Shown: positions 17,936 through 26,850, numbered from the stretch's first letter. The stretch is 64,000 bases of DNA from Streptomyces caniferus (GCF_009811555.1 NZ_BLIN01000005.1:4597501-4661500), one strand, 5' to 3'. A program made the numbers and translations. The notes: a model not told the origin generated them from the sequence alone.

Positions 17936-18635
17936 GGCCGACGGCTATCGTTGCGCCAGGCATTACCGCAGGTCAGGCCGCTCTTTGGTAGGGAGTGCGG
18001 CATTTTGTTGAGTGATGTTGCGCGGTACGGTTGGCCGCTCAATTTCCTCAATAGCATCGCAAACCCCCATGTCATGCTGCTCCGCTATTAATGCCTCCAC
18101 ATGTACACGTAGCAGCGATGCGATGTCCAGCATTGTCCCCATGGGGTTTGTGGTGTCAACGAGGCCTGTAGATTGGCCTGAAAAAAGCCCCCCGAACGTC
18201 AATTTGAGGTCGACTGACGGCGATCAGCAGCGCGTCATCACCACAGTGGCGGGTACGTACTCGGAAAGGTGCGGGGTCAGTTGACGCCGCACCGGAACTC
18301 TCCGGCGGGCACCGGCGTCTAACAAGCCGACAACCGCGACGCACTCCCAAGAGGCGGGGACTGCACCACGGAAGCGCAAGCGCCATACGCACGCCACCCC
18401 TCGCCATGCTTCACGTCCGGCGTACGGCGTGATGCGCTGCCTTGTACACGCGGTGACCAGTGATCCACGTGGCGTGATCGATGCGCGATCGACCCCGGGT
18501 TCCACGGCCGGGCCGCAGGACACGCCCCACAACGGCACGAAGCGGCACGGCGCGAAACGATGGTGAACCGGACATGTAGTGCCATGCAGTGCGATGGACG
18601 AAGCCCTCGGCGTTAACGGAAAGGAACGAGCGCTC
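17936..18635. other. 700-base gap with lower GC and no sure gene
   Basis: This gap between the phosphatase and the primase-polymerase is AT-richer than its surroundings around 18000-18250. It holds one minus-strand open frame (listed separately) and a stretch with no clear gene at 18250-18635. The latter carries the primase promoter and its AAAGGAA ribosome-binding site at 18619-18625. I see no RNA gene. Confidence 0.5.
17963..18202 (-). CDS. doubtful small open frame with a TTA codon
   Basis: An open frame of up to 79 residues, starting with TTG; a shorter 59-residue version starts at ATG 18142. It encodes MLDIASLLRVHVEALIAEQ and an acidic stretch CDAIEEIERP. Codon use is unlike the neighbours: it includes TTA (the bldA-dependent leucine codon), ATA, AAT and CAA. 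There is no good ribosome-binding site. It could be a recently acquired small regulatory gene or chance. I do not recognise a family. Confidence 0.25.
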   Translation of the reverse strand: MTFGGLFSGQSTGLVDTTNPMGTMLDIASLLRVHVEALIAEQHDMGVCDAIEEIERPTVPRNITQQNAALPTKERPDLR

Positions 18636-19421
18636 ATGCGCGAGATCCTCGGAAGGCGACGCAAGCTGCTGTTCCGACGCGGCGGAAAGTCGGCGCAGCT
18701 CGGTGCGGCGCTCCACTACGCCACCGAGTGGCAGTGGCCGGTGCTCCCCGGTGTGGGACTCGGCTCCGCCGGCCGGCAGCCGCCCGCCGCCCGCCTCGGC
18801 CTCGGCGAGCGGACCACGCGTCGGTGCAGCTGTCCGGACCCCGAGTGCGTGGTGCCCGGTGCGCACCCCTTCGACCCCGGTCTGCTGGCGGCCACCACCG
18901 ACGCCCGGATGGTGCGCTGGTGGTGGACGAACCGCCCCGATGCCCCGGTCGTGCTGGCCACCGGCGGCTGCGCGCCGTGCGCGGTGAGCCTGCCCGCCGT
19001 CGCCGGTGCCCGCGCCCTGGCGGCCCTGGACCACTTCGGCGTGCGCCTCGGCCCCGTGGTGGCCACGCCCACCCGCTGGTCGCTGCTCGTATCGCCGTAC
19101 GACCTCCCGGAGTTGGGCGAGCTGCTGCATTCCCAGGACTGGGTTCCCAGCTCGCTGCGGTTCCACGGCGAGGGCGGCTATGTGGTGCTCCCGCCCTCCC
19201 AGATCGGCACCGGCCGGGTCCGCTGGGAGCGGCCGCCGGCCTCCCCCAAACTCTCAACTTCTCCCCCACTCTCAACTTCGTTCGAGCGGGGGGACCCCCA
19301 TGCGCAGGGGGGACCCCCATCCCCGGCCGCGCCCTGGCTGCCGAAGGTGGCCACGATCGTGGACGCGCTCGTCACGGCGAGCACCAGCACCCCCGACGGC
19401 GGCAGCCGGCTCGCCTACTGA
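18636..19421 (+). CDS. bifunctional DNA primase/polymerase N-terminal (Prim-Pol) domain protein
   Basis: A 261-residue protein. ATG 18636 (MREILGRRRKLLF) follows AAAGGAA. The Prim-Pol-like fold is suggested by ALHYATEWQWPVLPGV, the zinc-like cysteines CSCPDPECVVPGAH and the strand WWWTNRPDAPVVLATG. The usual DxD catalytic pair is not obvious, so activity is uncertain. Residues about 203-228 are Ser/Pro/Gly-rich sequence created by a Streptomyces repeat inserted in frame. No helicase domain is attached. It stands alone on its strand. Confidence 0.75.
   Translation: MREILGRRRKLLFRRGGKSAQLGAALHYATEWQWPVLPGVGLGSAGRQPPAARLGLGERTTRRCSCPDPECVVPGAHPFDPGLLAATTDARMVRWWWTNRPDAPVVLATGGCAPCAVSLPAVAGARALAALDHFGVRLGPVVATPTRWSLLVSPYDLPELGELLHSQDWVPSSLRFHGEGGYVVLPPSQIGTGRVRWERPPASPKLSTSPPLSTSFERGDPHAQGGPPSPAAPWLPKVATIVDALVTASTSTPDGGSRLAY
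19241..19320. repeat. short GC-rich repeat element inserted in the primase-polymerase gene
   Basis: Two near-copies of CTCCCCCA(AA)CTCTCAACTT (19241-19260 and 19261-19278) are followed by TCGTTCGAGC and two copies of GGGGGGACCCCCAT (one ending at 19301, the second at 19320). C-rich left and G-rich right parts can pair. From memory, closely similar CTTCG(C/T)TCGAGCGGGGGGACCCCCA units are scattered in Streptomyces genomes. The insert keeps the reading frame and adds a disordered peptide. Confidence 0.6.
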
Positions 19422-19666
19422 CGCGCACGGATGCCCCGGGCGCCCGATGTCTGCTCGGGCGCCCTCGTTCTGCGCGGGCGCCGACCGTGGGCGGGCGCCT
19501 GTCGGGCGAACGCACACACCCCGTGGCGCATCACCCGTACGGGTGTGACCCGCCCCGATCTCTCGGGGAAACGGGCGTCCGGGTGCCCGGGCGCACCCCC
19601 GCCGGCCGATAGGTTCGGCCCACCGTCAAGCCGTCGTCAGCGGCATCTCAAGTGCAGGTGGGGCCC

Positions 19667-20308
19667 ATGCAGCGTGCGCAGAAATTCCGCATGATCGGGC
19701 TCGCCGGCACGGCGCTGCTCGCCGTCGCCGTGCCGCTGGGTGCCGCGATGGCCGGCCCGGCCGGCACCTCGGCTCCGGGAACCGGGCCCGGTGAGGCGGT
19801 CAAGGCCGAAAACAGCTCTCCGGAGGAAAAGGGAAATCGGGGCGATACCGGTGCCAAGCCGGGCAAGAGTTCCGTCGCCCACGCCGTCGGCCGCCCGGGA
19901 TCGGCCGGCTCCTCCGGCTCCTCCGGCCGACCCGGCCTGCCGTCCCCCTCCGGCCGCACCTCCCGCTGCGGCCCCGAACTCACCGCTCCCCAAAGGATCG
20001 AAGCCCAGACCTGTGTGCTCGCCGAGGACGGTCTGACCTGGGGGCGCATGTACTACCGCAATCGCACCGGCGACCGGCTGCGCGCCGTACTGACGCTGCT
20101 GCGGCCGGACGAGAGGACCGTCCAGGTGCACTGCGAGGTGCCGGCGGGTGGCGCGCCGGGCGTGTGCGAGACGCCGTCCGCCCCGACCGTGCACCGGAGC
20201 CGGCTGCCGTACGCCGCGGTGGCGGAGATCGCCGATGGGGCGGGGGAGCGGCTGCTGCTGAGGTCCGGCAGCAACTCGGCCGTGGGAGGCAGTGGTTCGG
20301 ACCACTGA
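19667..20308 (+). CDS. secreted protein of unknown function
   Basis: A 213-residue protein starting MQRAQKFRMIGLAG, with AGGTGGGG just upstream. The signal peptide ends near AAMAGPAG. About 75 disordered Ser/Gly/Pro residues follow. Then comes a compact domain with three Cys (SRCGPEL, EAQTCVL, VHCEV and a further PGVCET) and many beta-prone residues. No catalytic motif is recognised. It probably acts outside the cell or in the wall. A strong hairpin follows. Confidence 0.75.
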   Translation: MQRAQKFRMIGLAGTALLAVAVPLGAAMAGPAGTSAPGTGPGEAVKAENSSPEEKGNRGDTGAKPGKSSVAHAVGRPGSAGSSGSSGRPGLPSPSGRTSRCGPELTAPQRIEAQTCVLAEDGLTWGRMYYRNRTGDRLRAVLTLLRPDERTVQVHCEVPAGGAPGVCETPSAPTVHRSRLPYAAVAEIADGAGERLLLRSGSNSAVGGSGSDH

Positions 20309-20371
20309 CCGTGCGGGCCTTCGCGGGCCCCGGCCGGGCCAAGCGGAATGCCTGGTTCCGGACATGGAAGC

Positions 20372-20411
20372 GCCCGGTCGCTGGCGACGGGGGATGCACC
20401 AGCGACCGGGC
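20372..20411. terminator. bidirectional terminator hairpin
   Basis: GCCCGGTCGCTGG at 20372-20384 is a perfect inverted repeat of CCAGCGACCGGGC at 20399-20411, with a 14-base loop. It lies between two convergent genes. Confidence 0.75.
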
Positions 20412-20558
20412 TTCTAGAACCGTAACAAGAGATCGGCGGTTCGCAAATTCGATCGTGGATTTCCGGACGCCTATTTACCGGCAGGTATGGGGAGTTGTGA
20501 CGGGTGTCACGCATGGGTCCCCTGGGGCGTCCGGGTCACACGGCCGAGGGCGGCCCGG

Positions 20559-21527
20559 TCAGCTCAGCGTGACCTGACGGTTGGTGAGCCCGCCGCGCGC
20601 CCGGCGCTCCTCGGGGGTCAGCGGGGTGTCCGTCGCCAGGGCCTCGGCCAGCCGCTCGGCGAACGCCGCGGCCGGCTTGGCGACCTCCTCGGCGCTCATC
20701 TCGGAGGGCAGGTCCCAGACCGGGACGACCAGACCGTGGGCACGGAACGATCCCACCAGGCGAGTGCCTTCGCCGAGCGAGGTGGCGCCCGCCGCGTGCA
20801 GCCGGGCCAGCGCGTCCAGCAGCCGCTCCTCGGGGTGCGCGGTGACCCAGCGCAGATGGTTCTTCTCCGGGGCCTCGCACCAGTAGGCGCCCTCCAGGCC
20901 GGGGATACGGGCGGTCGGGATGGCCGCCGCGTTGGCCCGCTCCAGGGAGGCGGCCACCTCGCCGGTGGCGTTCTCGGCGTTCTCCACCCAGAACTCGAAG
21001 CCGGTGTGGACGGTCGGCTCGAAAGCCGCGTCCGGGTCGAGCAGGTCCTGCAGCCGCGGACCGTCGGCGGCGTGCCGCTCGGCGGCGACCGGGTTGCCGG
21101 GCTCCGTGGCCAGCGCGCGCTGCAGGGTGTCCGCGAGGTCGCGGCTGAGGTCGCCGGAGGCGGTGTCGTTCTGCAGGCCGAGCAGCACCGCGCCGTTGTC
21201 GCGGCGCAGCGCGGGCCACGCCATCGGCAGCACGGTCGCCAGCGTCACGGACGGCACGCCCTCGGGCAGCCCGCCCTTCAGCGTCAACTCGGCGGTGGCG
21301 GCGGGCACCAGCTCGCGCAGGGCCACCCAGTCGCACTCGCCGGGCAGGCCCTCGAAGGGGCGTTGCACGAGCTCGGTGACGGCGTGCGCCGCCTGTCGCC
21401 CGTGACAGGCCTTGTACCGGCGGCCGGAGCCGCACGGGCAGGGCTCACGGGCGCCGACGACCGGCACCTCGCCGTCCTGGATCTTCGATGCTGCGGCCTG
21501 GGGCTGGGGACGGCGCTTCTTGGCCAT
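20559..21527 (-). CDS. DUF5926 protein with N-terminal SEC-C zinc motif
   Basis: A 322-residue cytosolic protein. After a Lys/Arg-rich start (MAKKRRPQPQ) comes a SEC-C motif, EPCPCGSGRRYKACHG, which binds zinc in SecA and other proteins. The remaining 270 residues are acidic and helical and match the actinobacterial family usually called DUF5926. AGGAG precedes the ATG. The function is unknown; SEC-C domains often bind ribosomes or nucleic acid. Confidence 0.88.
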   Translation of the reverse strand: MAKKRRPQPQAAASKIQDGEVPVVGAREPCPCGSGRRYKACHGRQAAHAVTELVQRPFEGLPGECDWVALRELVPAATAELTLKGGLPEGVPSVTLATVLPMAWPALRRDNGAVLLGLQNDTASGDLSRDLADTLQRALATEPGNPVAAERHAADGPRLQDLLDPDAAFEPTVHTGFEFWVENAENATGEVAASLERANAAAIPTARIPGLEGAYWCEAPEKNHLRWVTAHPEERLLDALARLHAAGATSLGEGTRLVGSFRAHGLVVPVWDLPSEMSAEEVAKPAAAFAERLAEALATDTPLTPEERRARGGLTNRQVTLS

Positions 21528-21669
21528 GGCGACGGTGTCTCCTGGTCGATCCTGGGCGTACGGACGCGTTTCGGCGCGAGCCTAGAGGATTGCGTCCGAG
21601 GTCGCGCCCGGTGGCGCACCGGGCCGTGTCCCGCCCTGCTGTCGCGGACGCCGGCGTGTCCTGGCGCCG

Positions 21670-22257
21670 CTACGTCAGATCGTCGAAGTCCAGGAAGCCC
21701 GGGTCGAGCGGCCGCCCGTTGGCCACGCCCGCGCCCGCGGCGAGCGAGGGCGGCAGATCGGGCGTCAGGTCCACGCGCGTAGCGAACGCGCCTTGAAGCG
21801 AGAGGACCGCCCAGACCGTGACTTCGCCGGCGACCGTGTCGCGCACACCCCAGTCCTTGGCGAGCGAGCGGATGATCGCCAGTCCGCGGCCGCCGCGCGC
21901 CGTGACCGACGGAGTGGCCGGAAGGGGCCGGGTCGGGCCGCCGCCGTCCGTGACCGCGACGGTCAGCCTGCCCTGCGCGTCGATGCGCCAGGACGCCCGT
22001 ACGGATGCCGGGGTGTCCTTTGCGTCGGGCGTTACGGAACCCGGTGATCCGTTTTCGTATATCGGACGCGCATGGCGACACGAATTGCTCAACAGTTCCG
22101 AGAGGACGAGCACCGCGTCATCGACGACGGTGTCCTGAACTCCACTTGCCAACAGCTCTTCACGCATGCGTCGCCTGGCCATGCCCACACCCACTGGGCC
22201 ATGAGGTACGGCCATGATCGACGACGTCGGCACCTCTTGTGCCACCACCAACGCCAC
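21670..22257 (-). CDS. RsbW-like ATP-binding regulatory protein
   Basis: A 195-residue HATPase_c_2 protein. GTG 22257 (VALVVAQEV) follows AAAGGAGG by eight bases. The N box is VLVLSELLSNSCRHA, the G1 region is VAVTDGGGPTRP and the G2 region is RGGRGLAIIRSLA. An insert of about 20 residues after the N box (YENGSPGSVTPDAKDTP) and a 40-residue C-terminal tail ending in DFDDLT extend the core. It is a probable anti-sigma or anti-anti-sigma kinase; the partner is not in view. Confidence 0.87.
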   Translation of the reverse strand: MALVVAQEVPTSSIMAVPHGPVGVGMARRRMREELLASGVQDTVVDDAVLVLSELLSNSCRHARPIYENGSPGSVTPDAKDTPASVRASWRIDAQGRLTVAVTDGGGPTRPLPATPSVTARGGRGLAIIRSLAKDWGVRDTVAGEVTVWAVLSLQGAFATRVDLTPDLPPSLAAGAGVANGRPLDPGFLDFDDLT

Positions 22258-22397
22258 CCCCGAGACCTCCTTTGCCCCACGCCACGGGATGAATGCCCCA
22301 ATGGACTGGACCGGAAACCGGCCAAGCGACACGCAGTGACGCACTGGACATAACCGAATACAGCCCGAATGCGCCGGTGCACACCCTGTGAAGGGCT

Positions 22398-23243
22398 TTA
22401 GCCAAGACCTAGTTGCTTTCGCACCTGCTTGGGGCGATTTGTAATGACAGCGTCCACGCCCAATTCCTGGCACAGCTCGACATCGGCGCTGTCGTTGACG
22501 GTCCAGACGTGGACCCGGTGGCCGGCGCGGTGCGCCCTGGCGACGTACTCGGGGTGCGCGCGCAGGATCCGCATCCCGGGGCCCGCGATGCCGACGCCGG
22601 GCGGGAGCCGGCCGTCGCGGTGCCGCGGGGTGAGGAACTGCATCAGGTAGACGCCGGGAATGCCGGGCGCCGCGGCCCGTACGCGGTGCAGCGAGCGCGC
22701 CGAGAAGCTCATGACCCGGACCGGGGAGGCCCAGTCGGTGCGGGGGGCCGGTCCGGCGTACCCGAACCGGGTGAGCAGCTCGACCAGCCGCTCCTCCACC
22801 TGTCCGGCCCAGCGCGTGGGGTGTTTGGTCTCGATGGCCAGCTCGACCCGGCGGTCGGCGTCGGCGACCAGCTCCAGCAGCCGCTCCAGCGTCAGCACGG
22901 AGGTCCGCTCGGGGTCCTCGTGCTGACGGTCCGGCGCCTCGTTCGCGCCGTTGTCGTCCTTCCAGGAGCCGAAGTCGAGCGTGGCGAGGTCGGCGAGTTC
23001 GAGGGCGGAGACCGAACCGCGCCCGTTCGAGGTGCGGTTCACCCGCCGGTCGTGGACGCAGACGAGATGCCCGTCCGCGGTCAGCCGGACATCGCACTCC
23101 AGGGCGTCCGCGCCGTCCTCGATCGCTCTGCGGTAGGCGGCGAGGGTGTGCTCCGGGGCGTCCTCGGAGGCGCCGCGGTGGGCGATGACGGAAATGGCCG
23201 GACGGCCCGGACGACGGTCCTGGGCGGGGCGTGCATAGGTCAC
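22398..23243 (-). CDS. glycerophosphodiester phosphodiesterase
   Basis: A 281-residue GDPD TIM-barrel enzyme that hydrolyses glycerophosphodiesters to glycerol-3-phosphate and an alcohol. The catalytic HRGASEDAPEHT is followed by the metal ligands ALECDVRLTADG and the second catalytic His in VCVHDRRVNRT. No signal peptide is present, so it should be cytosolic. The GTG start (VTYARPAQDR) is chosen by usual N-terminal length; a GTG at 23351 would add 36 poorly conserved residues. Confidence 0.9.
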   Translation of the reverse strand: MTYARPAQDRRPGRPAISVIAHRGASEDAPEHTLAAYRRAIEDGADALECDVRLTADGHLVCVHDRRVNRTSNGRGSVSALELADLATLDFGSWKDDNGANEAPDRQHEDPERTSVLTLERLLELVADADRRVELAIETKHPTRWAGQVEERLVELLTRFGYAGPAPRTDWASPVRVMSFSARSLHRVRAAAPGIPGVYLMQFLTPRHRDGRLPPGVGIAGPGMRILRAHPEYVARAHRAGHRVHVWTVNDSADVELCQELGVDAVITNRPKQVRKQLGLG

Positions 23244-23862
23244 CGCGTTATCGTGCCATCCACCGTCGCCCGGCCGTCGGGTGCCTGCCCCCGGGTGCGG
23301 AACAGGGGATGCGCCGGTTTTGTCCGGCATAAAGGATGAGGGCAGAGTCACAGCCTCGGCTTACGGCGCTCTGACGCGCGGTGGGAAAGGCTGAAAGGGA
23401 GACTCGCCCGTACCGTCCGGCCCCCTTTTACGGGGCCGGGCCTCGGACCGGGACTCGACGACAGCCGGGATGTGCGGGCCGGAGCCTGCGGATCATGGTC
23501 CGCGGATCCTGATCCGCGGACCGGGACTCGCCCGCACCGCCCGGATCCTTAATGCTGGAGTACCGGATCCCCCGTCCCGTACGGGGAACGGTACGACCCG
23601 GAGGGCCCGCAAGGCCCGCCGGGCCGGAAGGCACGACCGGGAGGCCCGCGGGTCCCCCGACCGCACGAACCGCACCACCGGCGGACCGCCAGGCCCGCCG
23701 CCCGCACCACCCGGACGCACCCCCAGGGTCCGGCCGAACTGCAAGCCCCGGAAGAAGCGGGCCCGCCCCGGACACCCAGAGGTGACCGAGGCACACGGCA
23801 GTAGGGGACACCCTCCTGCCGGGGCCGTGGGCGCCGACAGTCGTGAAGCTGAGGAGAGAGCT
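23244..23862. promoter_or_regulatory. 619-base structured intergenic region upstream of the HtrA gene
   Basis: No gene is supported here. The region contains a hairpin CCGGCCCC/GGGGCCGG (23417-23439). A 26-base near-perfect palindrome, GGTCCGCGGATC-CT-GATCCGCGGACC, is at 23497-23522. GGACCGGGACTCG occurs twice, at about 23445 and 23518. From 23550 to 23790 it is extremely GC-rich with no bias typical of coding. It holds the divergent promoters for the GDPD and protease genes. Confidence 0.55.
23796..23821 (+). promoter_or_regulatory. hairpin in the presumed 5' leader of the protease gene
   Basis: CGGCAG-T-AGGG-GACA-CCCT-C-CTGCCG forms a stem interrupted by one T.C mismatch, ending 41 bases before the start codon. 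It could control translation or mRNA stability. Confidence 0.45.
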
Positions 23863-25365
23863 GTGAGCACCGAGAACGAGGGAGCCGCCGTCCCGTCGGA
23901 GGCCAAGCCGCCGACCGGGCCGCAGCCGGACCGCGCCTCCGCGTCCGCCTCCGGCGCCCAGACTCCCGGCGCCCCGCCCGCGGCGCCCCCGCCGCCGGAC
24001 TTCGCGCCGACGGTCCCCCCGGTCCCCGGCGGCGGCTTCGACGACCCGGGCCGGATGCCGCCGTACCACGACGGCCGGGTCCCGCAGCCCGGCTACGGCC
24101 ACCCCGGTGACGACCCCACGGCCGAGCGGACCACCCAGTTCCCCGCCTACGCGGCTGGTGCCGGTGGCGGCGGCTGGGGCCAGCAGCCGCCCTACGGTGG
24201 CGGCGGCGACCCCTGGGGCACGACCGGCAGCCCCGTCCCCAAGCGGCGCAACGGCGGCCTGATCGCGGCCGTCCTGGTGGCCGCGCTGGTCGCCGGCGGC
24301 ATCGGCGGCGGCATCGGCTTCTGGGCCGCGGGCCAGGCCGACAGCGCCTCGACGACGGTCTCCGCGTCCGGCGACCCCGGTGCGCTGAACCGCAAGCCCA
24401 CCTCCGTCTCCGGGATAGCGCAGAAGGCGCTGCCCAGCGTCGTGACGATCGAGGCGCAGGGTGCCACCGGCGACGGCGGCACCGGCACCGGCTTCATCTA
24501 CGACAAGCAGGGCCACATCCTCACCAACAACCACGTCGTCGCCAGCGCGGCCGACGGCGGCAAGCTCACCGCGACGTTCTCCAACGGCAAGAAGTACGAC
24601 GCCGAGGTCGTCGGCCGCGCCCAGGGCTACGACGTCGCCGTGATCAAGCTGAAGAACGCCTCCGGGGTCCCGCTCAACCCGCTCCCGCTCGGCAAGTCCT
24701 CCAACGTGCAGGTCGGCGACGCCACGATCGCCATCGGCGCGCCCTTCGGCCTCTCCGGCACCGTCACCACCGGCATCATCAGCGCCAAGGACCGCCCGGT
24801 GGCCTCCAGCGACGGCGGCGGCTCCAGCGCCTCGTACATGAGCGCCCTGCAGACGGACGCCTCGATAAACCCCGGCAACTCCGGCGGCCCGCTGATGGAC
24901 GCGGCCGGCAACGTCATCGGCATCAACTCCGCCATCCAGTCGGCCGGCAACGGCGGCGGAATGGGCAGCGAGTCCCAGCAGTCCGGCAGCATCGGCCTGG
25001 GCTTCGCCATCCCCATCGACCAAGCGGCGCGGGTGGCCCAGGACCTGATCAGGACCGGTAAGCCGGTCTACCCCCAGATCGGCGTCCAGGTCGGCATGCG
25101 GGACACCGGCAACGGCGCGACCATCGCCCGGACCGGCAACAACGGCTCCGACGCCGTCACCCCGAACGGCCCGGCCGACAAGGCGGGCCTGAAGCCCGGC
25201 GACACCATCACCAAGCTCGACGACACGGTGGTCGACAGCGGCCCCACCCTCATCAGCGAGATCTGGCAGCACAAGCCCGGCGACCAGGTCACCCTGACCT
25301 ACAAGCGCGGCGGCAAGGAGCACACCGCCCAGGTCACCCTGGGCCAGCGCACAGGCGACAAGTGA
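23863..25365 (+). CDS. HtrA/DegP-like membrane-anchored serine protease
   Basis: A 500-residue protein. GTG 23863 (VSTENEGAAV) follows GAGGAGAG. The first 125 residues are a Pro/Gly-rich cytoplasmic region. One TM helix (residues about 131-155) anchors an extracytoplasmic trypsin-like domain with His in LTNNHVV (about 223), Asp in GYDVAVI (about 257) and Ser in NPGNSGGPL (about 339). A C-terminal PDZ domain (about 395-490) has NGPADKAGLKPGD. It belongs to the actinobacterial PepD/HtrA type, used for envelope protein quality control and often controlled by envelope-stress sigma factors. A structured leader precedes it. Confidence 0.95.
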   Translation: MSTENEGAAVPSEAKPPTGPQPDRASASASGAQTPGAPPAAPPPPDFAPTVPPVPGGGFDDPGRMPPYHDGRVPQPGYGHPGDDPTAERTTQFPAYAAGAGGGGWGQQPPYGGGGDPWGTTGSPVPKRRNGGLIAAVLVAALVAGGIGGGIGFWAAGQADSASTTVSASGDPGALNRKPTSVSGIAQKALPSVVTIEAQGATGDGGTGTGFIYDKQGHILTNNHVVASAADGGKLTATFSNGKKYDAEVVGRAQGYDVAVIKLKNASGVPLNPLPLGKSSNVQVGDATIAIGAPFGLSGTVTTGIISAKDRPVASSDGGGSSASYMSALQTDASINPGNSGGPLMDAAGNVIGINSAIQSAGNGGGMGSESQQSGSIGLGFAIPIDQAARVAQDLIRTGKPVYPQIGVQVGMRDTGNGATIARTGNNGSDAVTPNGPADKAGLKPGDTITKLDDTVVDSGPTLISEIWQHKPGDQVTLTYKRGGKEHTAQVTLGQRTGDK

Positions 25366-25417
25366 CGCGCTAGTCTGATCCCGCGACACCCACGCGCCCC
25401 GCGCGCAGGTGCCGTGG

Positions 25418-25504
25418 GGAGGCTTGCCCGAGCGGCCTAAGGGAACAGTCTTGAAAACTGTCGTGGCGGCAACGTCACCGTGGGTTCAAATCCCACAGCC
25501 TCCG
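25418..25504 (+). tRNA. tRNA-Ser (anticodon UGA)
   Basis: An 87-base cloverleaf. The acceptor stem is GGAGGCT/AGCCTCC with discriminator G. The D arm is GCCCGAGCGGCCTAAGG. The anticodon stem ACAGT/ACTGT carries loop CTTGAAA, giving anticodon TGA. The serine-type long variable arm is CGTGGCGGCAACGTCACC, and the T loop has GGTTCAAATCC. CCA is not encoded. A degraded integrase points back at its 3' end, so it has served as an attachment site. Confidence 0.97.
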
Positions 25505-25524
25505 CAGAGGTAGGAAAACTGCAG

Positions 25525-25563
25525 GTCGGAGCGGGTCCCGGTACTTCCGGGACCCGCTCCGAC
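25525..25563 (+). terminator. terminator of tRNA-Ser
   Basis: A 17-base perfect stem, GTCGGAGCGGGTCCCGG (25525-25541) with its complement at 25547-25563, a TACTT loop, then TGCGTTT. It lies 20 bases after the tRNA. Confidence 0.85.
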
Positions 25564-25655
25564 TGCGTTTGCTGTCTCACCTCGTGCGCCCGGATCTCAG
25601 TCGTGACCAGGGCGTGTGGCCAGCCTGTGGCCAGGATTCGGTCGGTGGCGCGACC

Positions 25656-26360
25656 TCACTCTGTGGTGGCGGATTCCTCCGGCACCCCCAGGGCGTCATC
25701 GATGAGCTGGTTCGCCCGGTGCTCCTGGCCGCGGAGGATCTTCGCGTAGAACTTCCACAGCACCGCGATGCTGTGGCCGGCTCGCCGGGCGACTTCCACT
25801 GGGTCCACTCCGGCCTTGATCCAGAGCGATACCCCGGCGTGCCGCAGGGAGTACGGGACCTCCGCGAGGGGACTCTCTGTGTCCTCGTCGGAGAGCGCCT
25901 CCGCCACCAGGACGGGCGGGATGGGGACCGGCCGGGTGGTCTTGCGCGCACGGCGTTTGAGCCCGCGGAGCTCGTACGACTTGCCGTCGTCCGTCCAACC
26001 CGAACCGACCTCCGGGCGGCTCCGCTCCAGGATGAGTTCGTCCCAGGTGGACGCGGGCAGCTTGCAGTCCCGCTTGCTGAGCTGGGCCACCTCCGAAGGG
26101 TGCATGGCCGCGTAGTACATGCATCCGAAGAAGCCGTGCGGATGCTCTCCCCGCTTGCCCTGGTCCCGCACTGCTCCGAGCAGGGCCCGCGTCTGCGCCG
26201 GGTTCGGCACGTAGCGGAAATCCCCCTCGTCGTCGGTTGCCGGCGGATCCCAGTCGATGCGCGAGAGCGGGTTGCCGGTCAGCAGAGCCCGTTCAACGGC
26301 GTATCGGAGAGCGTTGTTGGAGGCGGTGCGCTTGCGCCTGATCGTGTTCTCCGCCGCCTT
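25656..26360 (-). pseudogene. decayed tyrosine-recombinase integrase
   Basis: The surviving frame encodes the C-terminal catalytic part of a phage/ICE integrase: RRKRTASNNALRYAVERALL, then LRHAGVSLWIKAGVDPVEVA, the box-II AGHS and the tyrosine segment LWKFYAKIL. Decay signs: an in-frame TAA precedes KAAENTIRRKR (near 26362), and the whole N-terminal DNA-binding part is missing. The box-I catalytic Arg is replaced by His (AAMHPSEV). Upstream sequence is IS debris. It lies next to tRNA-Ser, pointing at it, which marks an old integrated element. No matching att repeat was found. Confidence 0.85.
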
Positions 26361-26556
26361 TTACTCGTGCAGCTTTCCTCGGGCGGTCCGCTCATAGTCA
26401 AAGAGCGTCGTCGGGCTGAAGGGTGAAGATGGCGCCTCTGGGCATCTCAGTGCACTAGGTGCCTTCTTGAGGATCCTGACGCGAGCCCTCTTGCCCGGAC
26501 TATTCGGTGTGTCTCTGATTGCCGTGCGGAATCGCGTAAAACGCTGAACAACTTTC

Positions 26557-26850
26557 CTGAGTGGCTGGGTGTGGCCGCAGGGCCAGGGAGTTGCGAACAT
26601 CGATGATGAGGCGGTGGTCGCCGCGACCAGCTATTTACTGGTCAGCGGCTGCGCCTGGCGAGCGCTGCCGCCGTGTTTCGGGGCGTCGAAGTCGATCGTG
26701 CATCGCCGTTTGTCGTCTCGTCCCGTGCGGGTGTCTTGGGCAGGCTGCATCAGCAGGTTCTTCGGCTCCTGGACGAACGCGACCTGGCCGGACCCCTCCC
26801 GCGCGGTTGCTCGACTCCGCCCATGTCCGCGCTGAAAAGGGACTGAACTT
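26557..26850 (+). pseudogene. IS5-type transposase fragment, frameshifted
   Basis: One frame reads NIDDEAVVAATSYLLVSGCA followed by WRALPPCFGASKSIVHRR, the conserved N-terminus of IS5-family transposases common in Streptomyces. The sequence continues in a second frame (GRLHQQVLRLLDERDLAG) and then a third (LLDSAHVRAEKG), so there are at least two frameshifts. The DDE catalytic core beyond this is absent. It is non-functional and adjoins the broken integrase. Confidence 0.8.

Noticed and set aside
23552..23785. 77-codon frame upstream of the protease
   Set aside because: It is only Arg/Pro/Gly/Thr, has no ribosome-binding site and lies in very GC-rich DNA where open frames arise by chance.
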